Positions 52,146 to 60,244 of a stretch of DNA of 64,000 nt are shown here, piece after piece. Location: the NCBI RefSeq assembly GCF_030216305.1, contig NZ_JASOKT010000001.1:248001-312000 (forward strand). The letters are read 5' to 3'. Position numbers and translations under genes: made by a program. Within the stretch, counting starts at the first letter, position 1, and every line of letters starts with the position of its first letter. The DNA is from Actinotignum timonense. Its GTDB lineage: Bacteria; Actinomycetota; Actinomycetes; Actinomycetales; Actinomycetaceae. Under the pieces are notes generated by a model, which was not told the DNA's origin, did no database searches, and saw only the letters and a list, made by a program, of their open reading frames with translations.

Positions 52146-52577
52146 ATGTCACGCAAAGATCCCCAGCTTCTCACCGGCCTCCTCACCGGCATGGGAGCCC
52201 TGCACTTCATCGCTCCCGAGCCCTTCGATTCCATCATCCCGCCCCAGCTTCCCGGCGAGCCGCGAGCCTATACGCTGGCTTCCGGAGTGGCGGAATTGGT
52301 GACGGCCGGGCTTATTGCGCACCGCCGCACCCGCAAGCTCGGCGGAGCGGCGGCTATCGCGCTGTTCCTCGCCGTTTTCCCGGCGAATATCTACATGGCC
52401 TACCAGTGGCGGAATAAGCCATGGCCCCTCAAGGCGATTGCTTATGGCCGGCTCCCCCTCCAGGCTGTGCTGATTAAGCAGGGCTGGAACGTTATGAAGC
52501 TGGCGGATGCGGAAGCTGGCGCGAAGGCCGATGCGGAAGCGAACGCGAAGGCGGATTCCGCGGCGGCGAATCACTAA
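52146..52577 (+). CDS. DoxX-like small membrane protein
   Basis: A 143-residue protein with four predicted membrane helices: LLTGLLTGMGALHFI, AYTLASGVAELVTAGLIA, LGGAAAIALFLAVFPANIYMAY and a weaker LPLQAVLI segment, followed by an Ala/Asp/Lys repeat tail (ADAEAGAKADAEANAKAD). The helix pattern fits the DoxX-like/DUF-type family of unknown function. ATG 52146 lies 6 bases after TACGAT without a clear ribosome site. It is divergent from the pilus operon across the AT-rich region. Confidence 0.75.
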   Translation: MSRKDPQLLTGLLTGMGALHFIAPEPFDSIIPPQLPGEPRAYTLASGVAELVTAGLIAHRRTRKLGGAAAIALFLAVFPANIYMAYQWRNKPWPLKAIAYGRLPLQAVLIKQGWNVMKLADAEAGAKADAEANAKADSAAANH

Positions 52578-52678
52578 AGAAACGGTGGTGGCGCGGGCGG
52601 CCGTGGGCCGGTGAGCTGCGGCGTCGTACCTACCGGCACAGACGCAAGCTGTGCGAAAATTGTTGCACTACTGTAAAC

Positions 52679-52720
52679 AACGTGGCGGCCGTTCCTGGTA
52701 GGTGAAACGGCCGCCACGTT
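52679..52720. terminator. Bidirectional intrinsic terminator
   Basis: A perfect 15-bp stem (52679-52693 with 52706-52720), 12-base loop and TGTTT on the right, with a matching T-rich flank on the other strand. It separates the DoxX-like gene from convergent ino1. Confidence 0.88.
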
Positions 52721-52813
52721 TGTTTCGGTTAGGCGCCGGAGACGCCGGCGACGCCGGGCGATGAGGCGAGCGCGGCTAGATAGCGGGCCGGGCTTAGCGT
52801 CATCTAGCCGGGC

Positions 52814-53890
52814 TTAGCGCTCCACTTCCCCGCGGATGAAGGCTTCCACCGCCGCGCGGGCTTCCTCATCGGGGCGCTGCTGCGCCGGCGACTTCATGAA
52901 ATAGGAGCTGGCGGAGAGCAGCGGGCCGCCGATGCCGCGGTCGAGGGCGATCTTGGCGGCGCGGATTGCGTCGATGACCACGCCGGCTGAATTCGGGGAA
53001 TCCCAGACCTCGAGCTTGTATTCCAGCTTGACCGGAATATCGCCGAAATTGCGGCCCTCCAGGCGCACGAAAGCGAATTTGCGGTCCTCGAGCCAGGGCA
53101 CCCAATCGGAGGGACCCACGTGGATATCGTGCGGGTCGAGGTGCTGGGTGATATTGCTGGTGACCGCCTGGGTTTTGGAGATCTTCTTCGACTCCAGGCG
53201 CGAGCGCTGCAACATATTCTTGAAGTCCATATTGCCGCCCACATTGAGCTGGTAGGTGTGGTCGAGGGAAATACCACGCTCCTCGAAGAGCCGGGCGAGC
53301 ACCCGGTGGGTAATGGTCGCGCCGATCTGGCTCTTAATATCATCGCCCACAATCGGCACGCCCGCGTCCGTGAACTTCTGGGCCCATTCCGGGTTGGAAG
53401 CAATGAAGACGGGCATGCAATTAATCATGGCGACGCCGGCATCGAGGGCGGCCTGCGCGTAGAACTTCGCGGCCTCTTCGGAGCCGACCGGGAGGTAGGA
53501 GACCAGCACATCGGCCCGTGCTTCCTTGAGTGCGGCCACCACATCAACGGGTTCGGCATCGGATTCGGTAATGGTGGCGCGGTAGTACTCCCCCAAGCCG
53601 TCCAGCGTGGGACCGCGCAGCACCTCCACGCCGGTAGGTGCCACATCGCAGATTTTAATTGTGTTATTTTCACTGGCGTTGATCGCAGTGGCCAGGTCAG
53701 TGCCGACTTTCTTGGCGTCGACGTCGAAGGCCGCCACGAACTCAATATCGCGGATATGGTAATCGCCAAATACCACATGCATCAGGCCCGGGACCGTTTC
53801 GCTTTCAGATGCGCCGTGGTAGTAAGTGACGCCCTGCACCAGCGAGGACGCACAATTACCTACTCCCACAATGGCAACGCGAATCGACAT
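52814..53890 (-). CDS. ino1: Inositol-3-phosphate synthase
   Basis: Converts glucose-6-phosphate to 1L-myo-inositol-1-phosphate with NAD, the first step to phosphatidylinositol, mannosylated lipids and mycothiol. The 358-residue length and motifs ([63 protein letters not shown]) are those of the actinobacterial enzyme. AGGAG lies 7 bases before ATG. It stands alone with a predicted promoter carrying an inverted repeat; the PadR-type gene often next to actinobacterial ino1 is missing here. Confidence 0.96.
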   Translation of the reverse strand: MSIRVAIVGVGNCASSLVQGVTYYHGASESETVPGLMHVVFGDYHIRDIEFVAAFDVDAKKVGTDLATAINASENNTIKICDVAPTGVEVLRGPTLDGLGEYYRATITESDAEPVDVVAALKEARADVLVSYLPVGSEEAAKFYAQAALDAGVAMINCMPVFIASNPEWAQKFTDAGVPIVGDDIKSQIGATITHRVLARLFEERGISLDHTYQLNVGGNMDFKNMLQRSRLESKKISKTQAVTSNITQHLDPHDIHVGPSDWVPWLEDRKFAFVRLEGRNFGDIPVKLEYKLEVWDSPNSAGVVIDAIRAAKIALDRGIGGPLLSASSYFMKSPAQQRPDEEARAAVEAFIRGEVER

Positions 53891-54004
53891 ACGGTTACTC
53901 CTTTGTAGTTATTGATGAACCGTGATTGTTTTTTCAGCCATCGGTGCGGCGGGCGCCGCGGTGAGCGAGACTGAACGGGGCACCTGCGCCCCCATCACCA
54001 AGCC

Positions 54005-54033
54005 ACTATGGCACTTAAATGTGCATTTGTGAA
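54005..54033 (-). promoter_or_regulatory. Predicted ino1 promoter with internal inverted repeat
   Basis: Read leftward, TTCACA (54028-54033) and CATAGT (54005-54010) are 17 bases apart. AAATG-TG-CATTT (54017-54028) fills most of the spacer and could bind a repressor. The leader would be about 105 bases. The rest of 53891-54179 shows no gene. Confidence 0.5.
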
Positions 54034-54112
54034 GAGACCTTGCGGGTAGATGCGGTTGAGGCGCGCACCTGAGGTTGCGCGGGGTGCGCGGGGATTCGCG
54101 GGTGGATGGGAG

Positions 54113-54144
54113 TGGGGCGGCGACTTTTTGGCGTCGCCGCCCCA
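54113..54144 (-). terminator. Hairpin after the Cna_B surface protein gene
   Basis: TGGGGCGGCGAC (54113-54124) pairs perfectly with 54133-54144 around an 8-base loop, 36 bases past the gene's stop. No U-tract on the minus strand. Confidence 0.55.
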
Positions 54145-54179
54145 CGATGAGTCACATTAATGCGCTGAGTCCGCGGTGC

Positions 54180-55202
54180 TTAGCTGCGCCGTCGTACCAC
54201 CATCACTCCTCCCGCTGCCAGGCACGCGAGGCCCGCCAACGTCACGGCCGGGCCGGCCATGGATGTTCCCGTTTTCACGAGCCGCTCGCGCGGCGTGGGC
54301 GTGGTTGTGGGAGTAGGAGTTTGCGAGGGCGTTGGCGGCGTTGTTACGGGTGGAGTCGTTGCCGGCGGTGTTGTGGCCGGCGGCGTAGTTGCCGGAACCG
54401 ACGGGGTCGGGGTCGGCGTGGGAGTGGGCGGCACGATAGAGTTCGTCACCACGAAGCCATCCGTCATATTGCCCGTCACGGCCGAGGTGTACCCCTCAAC
54501 GGCAACTTCCGCGATCTCGTAATTAATGAGATAGCCTTCCGCGCATTTATCCACTTCAGCGAAGGTGGCCGTCCAGCCTTCCGCTTCACCAACAGTCATA
54601 CGGGCGACTTCCTTGCCATCACCGAGCAGAACGAAAGTGATGTTCTCCGGGCGGGTTTGCTTGGCGTTATCGTTATCCTGCCACGCCTTCGTGGCCGAGA
54701 CATCGGTGGCCAGGGTATTCGTGAATTTGAGGGTGCCATCCGGGTTCATGCCCACGTCGCTGCGATACCCGGGCGTGGGAATTTCGGTGATATTGTAATC
54801 GATTTCGTTGTCCGTCCAGGTGCCCGCAAGCTCGTACTTGGGGACCCTGAAGGTGAAATTCCAGTCATCCACGGTTGAGGGGTAATTGATAACCTCAAAT
54901 TCACCCTTGTACGCTTCGTAGCGCGGATTGATCCAGGTTTGTTCACTGCGATCCTGGTAGACCTTAAACACCGCGTACTTGATCGTTTCCTTCGGCGCGT
55001 CCGTGAGCAAATTTCCTTCGGCATCACGCGTGTACTGCGTCCCCCACAGCTCCAGGGTGATGAAATCCGGGTGTTCCTTGGCCGGGCACTCTATCCGCGC
55101 GGCCGGACTATCGGCCGGTTGCGCTTGCGCGGAGGATGCGATCCCCAGCAAAGCCAGAAGGAGCGCTACCGTTGCAGCACCGAGTTTTCGCATATACGTC
55201 AT
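54180..55202 (-). CDS. Cna_B-domain surface protein with LVKTG sorting-like signal
   Basis: A 340-residue secreted protein: signal peptide (to about 27, SAQAQ), an N-terminal domain with two Cys, Cna_B-type domains (KYELAGTWTDNEIDYNITEIPTPGYRSDV; ATKAWQDNDNAKQTRPENITFVLLGDGK), a Pro/Thr repeat stalk (about 260-300), then LVKTG (308-312), a membrane helix and RRRS. The LVKTG motif departs from LPxTG, so it may be used by a different sortase or stay membrane-anchored. GGGAGG precedes ATG 55202. It stands outside the pilus operon, separated by ino1. Function as adhesin is inferred. The open stretch 55203-55421 upstream holds no gene. Confidence 0.8.
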   Translation of the reverse strand: MTYMRKLGAATVALLLALLGIASSAQAQPADSPAARIECPAKEHPDFITLELWGTQYTRDAEGNLLTDAPKETIKYAVFKVYQDRSEQTWINPRYEAYKGEFEVINYPSTVDDWNFTFRVPKYELAGTWTDNEIDYNITEIPTPGYRSDVGMNPDGTLKFTNTLATDVSATKAWQDNDNAKQTRPENITFVLLGDGKEVARMTVGEAEGWTATFAEVDKCAEGYLINYEIAEVAVEGYTSAVTGNMTDGFVVTNSIVPPTPTPTPTPSVPATTPPATTPPATTPPVTTPPTPSQTPTPTTTPTPRERLVKTGTSMAGPAVTLAGLACLAAGGVMVVRRRS

Positions 55203-55442
55203 CTTCGTCCTCCCTTCATCAGCTCAGCCGTACCCGGGGCGCGGGACATCATCATCGCCGCATTCCGGCCGCGAAAAGGCGTGTTTTCTTGTTTTCGCGC
55301 GGCTGCTTGTCTCATCCTCGCCCATCGAAAACGTAACGTGCGGGCTCTAGGTCCCGCACTTTAAAAACGACGACGCAGCCACCTCCCCCACCAGCGCATA
55401 TGCCACGATGGCGCGGAAAAATTGATTATGAGAAACTGGGGT

Positions 55443-56489
55443 ATGTCCCAAGATATGCGCGTCATCACACCTAAATATCAAGCCACGCTGGAACCGCCGG
55501 TTATTGGAGCTGCGCTTGTGGAGGCCTCTATTAGCTACGACGGTTTACCGGTGGCGATCTGGAGTACTGCTGAGGATTGGCACAAGTTTTTCGGGCGGTC
55601 GAACGGCGGCTGTACCGCCAACGCATATATCGATGGAATCGTTGACGCCCTGCTAACGCGGCATAATGCCGACGGCGAGGTTATCCAGAAAACACCGATT
55701 TTTCGATTCCCTGTTTGCTACCCCCACATCCAATCTCTGCCGTTGGGAGCCTTTCTTATTATCGGAGCGCGATGCCGGTGGCATAAAAAGGAGAACCGCG
55801 CTGACCACAATGCTTTCATCTACAACTTTGAGGGCAAGCTAATCAGAAGCGGAACCGTGGGGGACGGTATAGAGGAAGTTCAAGCGCTGAGCGATGGAAC
55901 CTTCTGGACCAGCTACTTCGACGAAGGTATTGGCGGAAACTTTGGTTGGGGTTCACGATTTCCAATCGATGACCCCGACCTGCACTATCACGACCCAATT
56001 GGGCGTACCGGATTGGTTCATTGGAATAGTGAGCTGAAACAAATCTGGGCCTACCCAACCATGGAAGAACTACGCCCGAGATTCGGTGATCGAGGCGCTT
56101 TCTACGCAACGATGTACCGTAGTTCCTCCATGAATTTTGACGTGGATCGGACGGTTGTTCTCCCAAGTACATCGCATTTTATTGTTACAATTGAAAATCA
56201 CGAAATCACCAGATATGTCAACACTCAAGGAGACTTCAAGGGGCTGCCCAGCGTGGCAATCTCCGGTGACCGCGTCCTTATTTGGTCCTGGCGCGGTAAA
56301 CCGATCATCACACTCATTGATATCAGCGACGGGTACCGAGTAGTTGATAACTGTGAGCTACGCTATCCGAAGGAATTCGATACCGACTCGTTCTCATCTT
56401 CGAATTACATTGGACCTACAATCCACGATATTGATGAGGATGGCGTCTGGATAACCCTAGATATCAACGACGTGTGGCCGGATGAGTAG
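55443..56489 (+). CDS. Unknown protein, tandem paralogue 1 (propeller-like)
   Basis: A soluble protein of about 348 residues with no recognised family. It is paralogous to the next gene (roughly 40-45% identical by eye), sharing MRVITP, GLPVAIWS, GARCRW, HNAFIY, VGDGIEEVQALSDG, WTSYFDEG and IxDVW. The repeated pattern of short strands with Gly-Asp turns suggests a beta-propeller. Its base composition is poorer in G+C than nearly all neighbours, a sign of acquisition. The start is uncertain: TTG 55422, ATG 55428, 55443 and 55455 are possible, the last matching the paralogue. Confidence 0.65.
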   Translation: MSQDMRVITPKYQATLEPPVIGAALVEASISYDGLPVAIWSTAEDWHKFFGRSNGGCTANAYIDGIVDALLTRHNADGEVIQKTPIFRFPVCYPHIQSLPLGAFLIIGARCRWHKKENRADHNAFIYNFEGKLIRSGTVGDGIEEVQALSDGTFWTSYFDEGIGGNFGWGSRFPIDDPDLHYHDPIGRTGLVHWNSELKQIWAYPTMEELRPRFGDRGAFYATMYRSSSMNFDVDRTVVLPSTSHFIVTIENHEITRYVNTQGDFKGLPSVAISGDRVLIWSWRGKPIITLIDISDGYRVVDNCELRYPKEFDTDSFSSSNYIGPTIHDIDEDGVWITLDINDVWPDE

Positions 56490-56553
56490 CGTGAGCGGTG
56501 CGGCGTCGTCGTACCTTAGCGTGAAAAAGTGAAGCGAGGGAAAGGCTGAAGAA

Positions 56554-57579
56554 ATGCGCGTTATCACGCCCCGGCACCAAGCAACTCTGCAAGCGCCGGT
56601 CAAGGGCGCGGTTCTTGTGCAAGCCTCCATTAGTTATCACGGGTTACCGGTGGCGATCTGGAGCGATGAAGAGGGATACGCACGCTTCTTCGAACGTAAC
56701 GAGAATTTTCCGCGGGTTTTCGTTTCCGAAGAAGCGGATGCGATTTTCGCGCTGCACAATGCTGATGGGACAGTGCGCATCGCATCGGCACCCGTCGATC
56801 TGCCCGTTTCCGTTCCCTGTATCCAATACTTGCCTGACGGCACGTTCCTCGCCGTCGGCGCGCGATGCCGATGGTCCAGCGACCGGCATGAAGCCACGCA
56901 CAACGCCTACATCTATACAGCGGACGGAGAACTGGTGCGATCCGGGGTGCTCGGTGATGGCATCCAAGATGTTCAGGCCCTCAGCGATGGCAGCATCTGG
57001 ACAAGTTATTTCGATGAAGGAATTCTTGGTAACTTCGGCTGGGATTTCGGCGTCCGCGGGGAGAAAAGCGGCGAGGCGGAGAACCTCGCGATTGGATTTT
57101 GCGGGCTCTGCCGCTGGAATAGCGAACTGCAAGCGGAATGGCTGTACCCCGACTGGCACGATGTGGAACCGGAGTTCGGTGAAAAGCTCGCTCGCCTCAC
57201 TTTTATTGCCGATTGCTATGCCATGAACTGCACCGATGAGCAGACGATCATTTGCCCCTACTCCGATTTCCCGGTGGTTACGATCGCAGGGGATCGGATT
57301 ACCCGAATTGTTGATACCCGCAAGGAAATACCGCGGCTGAGAGGTTTGGCGGTTTCAGGAAATCGCGTTCTGGCCTACGGCGATTACCGCGAACCTATCT
57401 GCGCCTTTGCGGATACGAGCAACGGCTACCGCGAAATCACCCGCTGCCAGGTGCAACACGCGGCCGATGCCACGCTACCCTATTACCCCGCCGGATCCCG
57501 CGGCTCCGCGATCCACTTCATTGACAGTCTGCACCGGTGGTTCGTGCTGGATGTTGATGAGGTGTGGGTGGAAGCGTGA
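56554..57579 (+). CDS. Unknown protein, tandem paralogue 2 (propeller-like)
   Basis: A 341-residue paralogue of the preceding gene with the same conserved blocks (VGARCRW, VLGDGIQDVQALSDGSIWTSYFDEGILGNFGW, CRWNSEL). GGGAAAGG lies upstream of ATG 56554. Unlike paralogue 1 its G+C is close to that of the host, so the two copies have diverged in composition or arrived separately. No signal peptide or membrane helix. The stop lies 5 bases before a truncated copy of the tmRNA 3' end. Confidence 0.68.
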   Translation: MRVITPRHQATLQAPVKGAVLVQASISYHGLPVAIWSDEEGYARFFERNENFPRVFVSEEADAIFALHNADGTVRIASAPVDLPVSVPCIQYLPDGTFLAVGARCRWSSDRHEATHNAYIYTADGELVRSGVLGDGIQDVQALSDGSIWTSYFDEGILGNFGWDFGVRGEKSGEAENLAIGFCGLCRWNSELQAEWLYPDWHDVEPEFGEKLARLTFIADCYAMNCTDEQTIICPYSDFPVVTIAGDRITRIVDTRKEIPRLRGLAVSGNRVLAYGDYREPICAFADTSNGYREITRCQVQHAADATLPYYPAGSRGSAIHFIDSLHRWFVLDVDEVWVEA

Positions 57580-57584
57580 GGCCG

Positions 57585-57644
57585 GCCGGAGAACACTCCT
57601 GTGGCTAGCGTCGGATCCGGGTTCGATTCCCGGCGTCTCCTCCT
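57585..57644 (+). repeat. Truncated duplicate of the tmRNA 3' end (att-like)
   Basis: Sixty bases match 58153-58212, the last 60 of the ssrA region, at 53 of 60 positions and in the same orientation, with the T-arm CCGGGTTCGATTCCCGG intact. No 5' tmRNA part precedes it. Fragments of this kind arise when elements integrate at ssrA, but this one lies upstream of the intact gene. The rest of 57645-57838 holds no gene. Confidence 0.85.
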
Positions 57645-57838
57645 AAAGCTACTCCCCTCTCCAATACTTCGACGTGAAAAATTTAAGAATAGGTACAGAT
57701 TCTTACTCCGAAATAGAATTCGGACTTCATTACATAGCAGGGGGAATAGCGCGCGCGGCGCCGTCGTTGTAAACTAGTGAATCCACCGCGTTACCGGCGT
57801 TGAATGCCGGGGGGTGGAACTGTTTGATAACAGCATAC

Positions 57839-58211
57839 GGGGATGATCGGTTTCGACGGCGGTAGTTAGTCGGAGGGAAGCGGGCCGAGGATGTAGAGTC
57901 ACCTCGATAACGCTCTCTGCAACCTATAGGTGCCAAGAACAAGAGCACCGATTTCGCCCTCGCTGCCTAAGCTAAGCGACCTGCGAAATCTGCTGAACTA
58001 GGTGCGCTTTCCGCCTAGACCTCAGCATCGTTGAGAAAGCCACTGGTGAGTACGTTTGCTACGGGCGTGCTCGCGACACCAACATAGATAGGTTCGTCAG
58101 GGCCTGGTTCGTGTGGAACCCTGGAGCCGAAAACAACTATCAACGAACTGCGCCCGGAGAATACTCCTTTGGCTATCGTCGGACCCGGGTTCGATTCCCG
58201 GCATCTCCACC
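57839..58211 (+). ncRNA. ssrA: tmRNA (transfer-messenger RNA)
   Basis: Rescues stalled ribosomes together with SmpB. The 5' end GGGGATGATCGGTTTCGACGG and the 3' end CATCTCC form the tRNA-like acceptor (one G-U), with T-arm GGGTTCGATTCCC. The reading frame at 57932-57970 encodes the degradation tag AKNKSTDFALAA (after the charged Ala), ending in the ALAA typical of Clp-directed tags. CCA is not fully encoded (ACCT). A GATAAC -10-like element lies 7 bases before the 5' end. It is convergent with smpB but separated from it by the accessory operon. Confidence 0.95.
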
Positions 58212-58218
58212 TATGATG

Positions 58219-58258
58219 AGCACCCGCTCCGATTTTTCGGCGCGGGTGCTTACTTTTC
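58219..58258 (+). terminator. Intrinsic terminator after ssrA
   Basis: AGCACCCGC (58219-58227) and GCGGGTGCT (58242-58250) pair perfectly, with an inner CCGA/TCGG extension, followed by TACTTTTCC. Confidence 0.85.
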
Positions 58259-58278
58259 CCCGGAAATTCTTATAGAAT
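58250..58278 (+). promoter_or_regulatory. Predicted promoter of the Xre-ImmA-PIN operon
   Basis: TTACTT (58250-58255) and TAGAAT (58273-58278) are 17 bases apart, directly after the ssrA terminator. The start would fall near 58285, leaving a leader of about 20 bases. Confidence 0.5.
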
Positions 58279-58303
58279 CAAATTATGGGGAGGATGATTC
58301 AGT

Positions 58304-58645
58304 ATGAGTGCTAGTGAAGCTATGATCGGCCAGCGCATCGCTGCCGCGCGCACGTGCGTGGGAATGTCGCAGCGCGATTTAGCTGCAAGTTCGGGTCTGT
58401 CTCAATCCACAATCCACCGGATAGAGGCGGGGGAACGCCCTGCAACTCTTATTGAGCTTTCCCTCATTGCTGATGCCTGCGGAGTTCTGGTCGATCATCT
58501 ACGGGGTACGGAGTCCATTCAGAGTGAGGTCTGTTATGCCGGCCGTACGGACACCGCGGGCGCTGAGGGTCTCTATGATTACCTTGTCTACGCTCTTGGC
58601 CTTGCACAGCGTCTTGACGATATTGGAATTCCGGAGGCGGCATGA
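58304..58645 (+). CDS. Xre-family helix-turn-helix regulator
   Basis: A 113-residue DNA-binding protein. The HTH covers about residues 8-62 (IGQRIAAARTCVGMSQRDLAASSGLSQSTIHRIEAG), followed by a short helical C-terminal part. It most likely represses its own operon and may act as the antitoxin-like or control subunit. GGGGAGG precedes ATG by about 10 bases. It overlaps the ImmA/IrrE gene by 4 bases (ATGA). The position just past ssrA and the lower G+C indicate horizontal acquisition. Confidence 0.88.
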   Translation: MSASEAMIGQRIAAARTCVGMSQRDLAASSGLSQSTIHRIEAGERPATLIELSLIADACGVLVDHLRGTESIQSEVCYAGRTDTAGAEGLYDYLVYALGLAQRLDDIGIPEAA

Positions 58646-59505
58646 GCAACGAAGAAATCACCCGGAAAGCCGCTGCGCAATTCCGCCAGGAACACGATTT
58701 AGGATCCGCACCGATTCTCAGCGTCACCCAGTTACTTGAACGCGTTATGAACGTTGGTGTCGCGTTTGTTGCTGGTGCCGCGCCGGGGCACGGGATGGTG
58801 GTGGACTGGGAAAATAAGCGGCTTGTTGCGGTGGGTTGTACGGATCAGCCCATGCAGCTACGTTCTACGCTTGCTCATGAACTTGGCCATCTGTGGCTAG
58901 GGCATCTTGACCGCCACATGAGCACTTCACAGGAGTGGAGGAAAGATACTCCGCGGGAGGATCAGGCAGATGCTTTCGCTCGGCATTTCCTTATGCCAGC
59001 AGAAGCTGTAGCTAATGTCATGCAGGGAAAAGAACCCACTCTAGCTGTGTTATCGGATCTTGTTCACAGCTACCTGGTTTCGCCGGCGGACGCTGCCGGT
59101 CAGCTTCGTGAGAGTGGTGTTATCGACCAGAGTACATGTGAAGAATGGAGTGATATTCCCGCATCTTCACTTGCCGCTCAATTTGGATGGTTGTCCGAAT
59201 ACAAGCTCCTCGCTGCGCTGGCAGAACAACCACGCGCTCCTCAGAAACTTCTTGCTCGGGCGATTGAAGGATATCGATGGGGTGCCATTGGCCCGGCCGC
59301 TATCGCGCGCCTGACGGGCAGAAATGATTACCACGTTCTGCTTAAGGAATTGCGAGCAGCTGGAATCACTCCGGTTGAGATGCCGGATGTTACGGCTGCT
59401 GCCCCTCACGATACCGGAGCAGAATTAACTGCTGAGGAATTGGCCCTTTTGTCAGGTGAATCAGGCTGCACCACCCGGGAGCTGGCGATCTCAACGGGCG
59501 GATAG
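58642..59505 (+). CDS. ImmA/IrrE-family metallo-endopeptidase
   Basis: A 287-residue protein. The zinc-protease motif is HELGH (79-83, LAHELGHLWLGH) with the third ligand region EDQADAFARHFLMP (106-119), as in ImmA, which cleaves the repressor ImmR, and in the radiation-response protease IrrE. An N-terminal helical part precedes it, and the 150-residue C-terminal part is a helical domain of unknown role. It is coupled to the Xre gene, which is its likely substrate, so damage or infection could relieve repression by cleavage. This wiring is inferred from family knowledge. Confidence 0.9.
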   Translation: MSNEEITRKAAAQFRQEHDLGSAPILSVTQLLERVMNVGVAFVAGAAPGHGMVVDWENKRLVAVGCTDQPMQLRSTLAHELGHLWLGHLDRHMSTSQEWRKDTPREDQADAFARHFLMPAEAVANVMQGKEPTLAVLSDLVHSYLVSPADAAGQLRESGVIDQSTCEEWSDIPASSLAAQFGWLSEYKLLAALAEQPRAPQKLLARAIEGYRWGAIGPAAIARLTGRNDYHVLLKELRAAGITPVEMPDVTAAAPHDTGAELTAEELALLSGESGCTTRELAISTGG

Positions 59506-59510
59506 CTGCG

Positions 59511-60158
59511 ATGTATATTCTCGACACGGGGCCAATCTTTAAATTCTTCGCCACAGATTGTGTACCACAGCTAGTGAAAGCACTGGGTGGTAACCCTGTG
59601 CACGTACCCGCAGCTGTGGAATTTGAAATCTATGACACTCCGAAACGTCGTCCTCAATTTAAACGAGCTGCTGAGACATGGCTAAGGCTTCCGGGACGGT
59701 TTAAAAGCATTATCTCGGATGCCCCAACAGAGGATTTGCGGCAATGCTGTCGCGATGTGCTGGGAGTCGAGTTTGACGATATGTACTCTCACACGAAGGA
59801 CAGAGGCGAGAATATGGCCATCTTGCACGGTGTCCTTCTGGCGCGATCCGGGAAAAAAGTTGTCCTTGTTTGCGATGAGGAAAATGGAACTTTCCTGATC
59901 AAGAAACAGGCTCGTTTGCTCATGATCCAGCATCAGCGGGGGCTCCATGTGCCCGGCGGTGCGATAGCACATGCCACCACTATCACTCTTCTGCAGTGGG
60001 CAATCGAACGTGGCGGGTTTAAGAATCGCGCCGAATTCATCAAGAAATACCATGCGATGGCATCTTTAGATGAAGCGCTACCGAAAGACATCAAAGCTAC
60101 TGGCCTCACAAAATCGCCACCTTGGCCGGGAGAATCACGCTCGGATGATCCGCAGTAG
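59511..60158 (+). CDS. PIN-like nuclease domain protein, putative toxin/effector
   Basis: A 215-residue protein 5 bases after the ImmA/IrrE gene. The PIN-type acidic set can be read as Asp5 (MYILDTGPIF), Glu37 (AAVEFE), Glu100 (DRGENMAI) and Asp122 (LVCDEENG), which is the classic D/E/D-E/D spacing of Mg-dependent PIN ribonucleases. The C-terminal 60 residues are basic. Cleavage of tRNA or mRNA is a reasonable guess but the target is unknown. It is the third gene of an operon with a DNA-binding protein and a protease, which suggests a three-part toxin-antitoxin or phage-defence module. Confidence 0.7.
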   Translation: MYILDTGPIFKFFATDCVPQLVKALGGNPVHVPAAVEFEIYDTPKRRPQFKRAAETWLRLPGRFKSIISDAPTEDLRQCCRDVLGVEFDDMYSHTKDRGENMAILHGVLLARSGKKVVLVCDEENGTFLIKKQARLLMIQHQRGLHVPGGAIAHATTITLLQWAIERGGFKNRAEFIKKYHAMASLDEALPKDIKATGLTKSPPWPGESRSDDPQ

Positions 60159-60244
60159 GTGGGAACTTCGCGGCGAGCTCTGTTACTGACGGCTGATCAC
60201 TCCTTACGTTCTGGAGGTCTCTGCCTATGTGGCCAAAAAAATAA

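Noticed and set aside
57585..57644. Possible tRNA gene from its T-arm and acceptor-like end
   Set aside because: There is no D-arm, anticodon arm or 5' acceptor strand; it matches the tmRNA 3' end instead.
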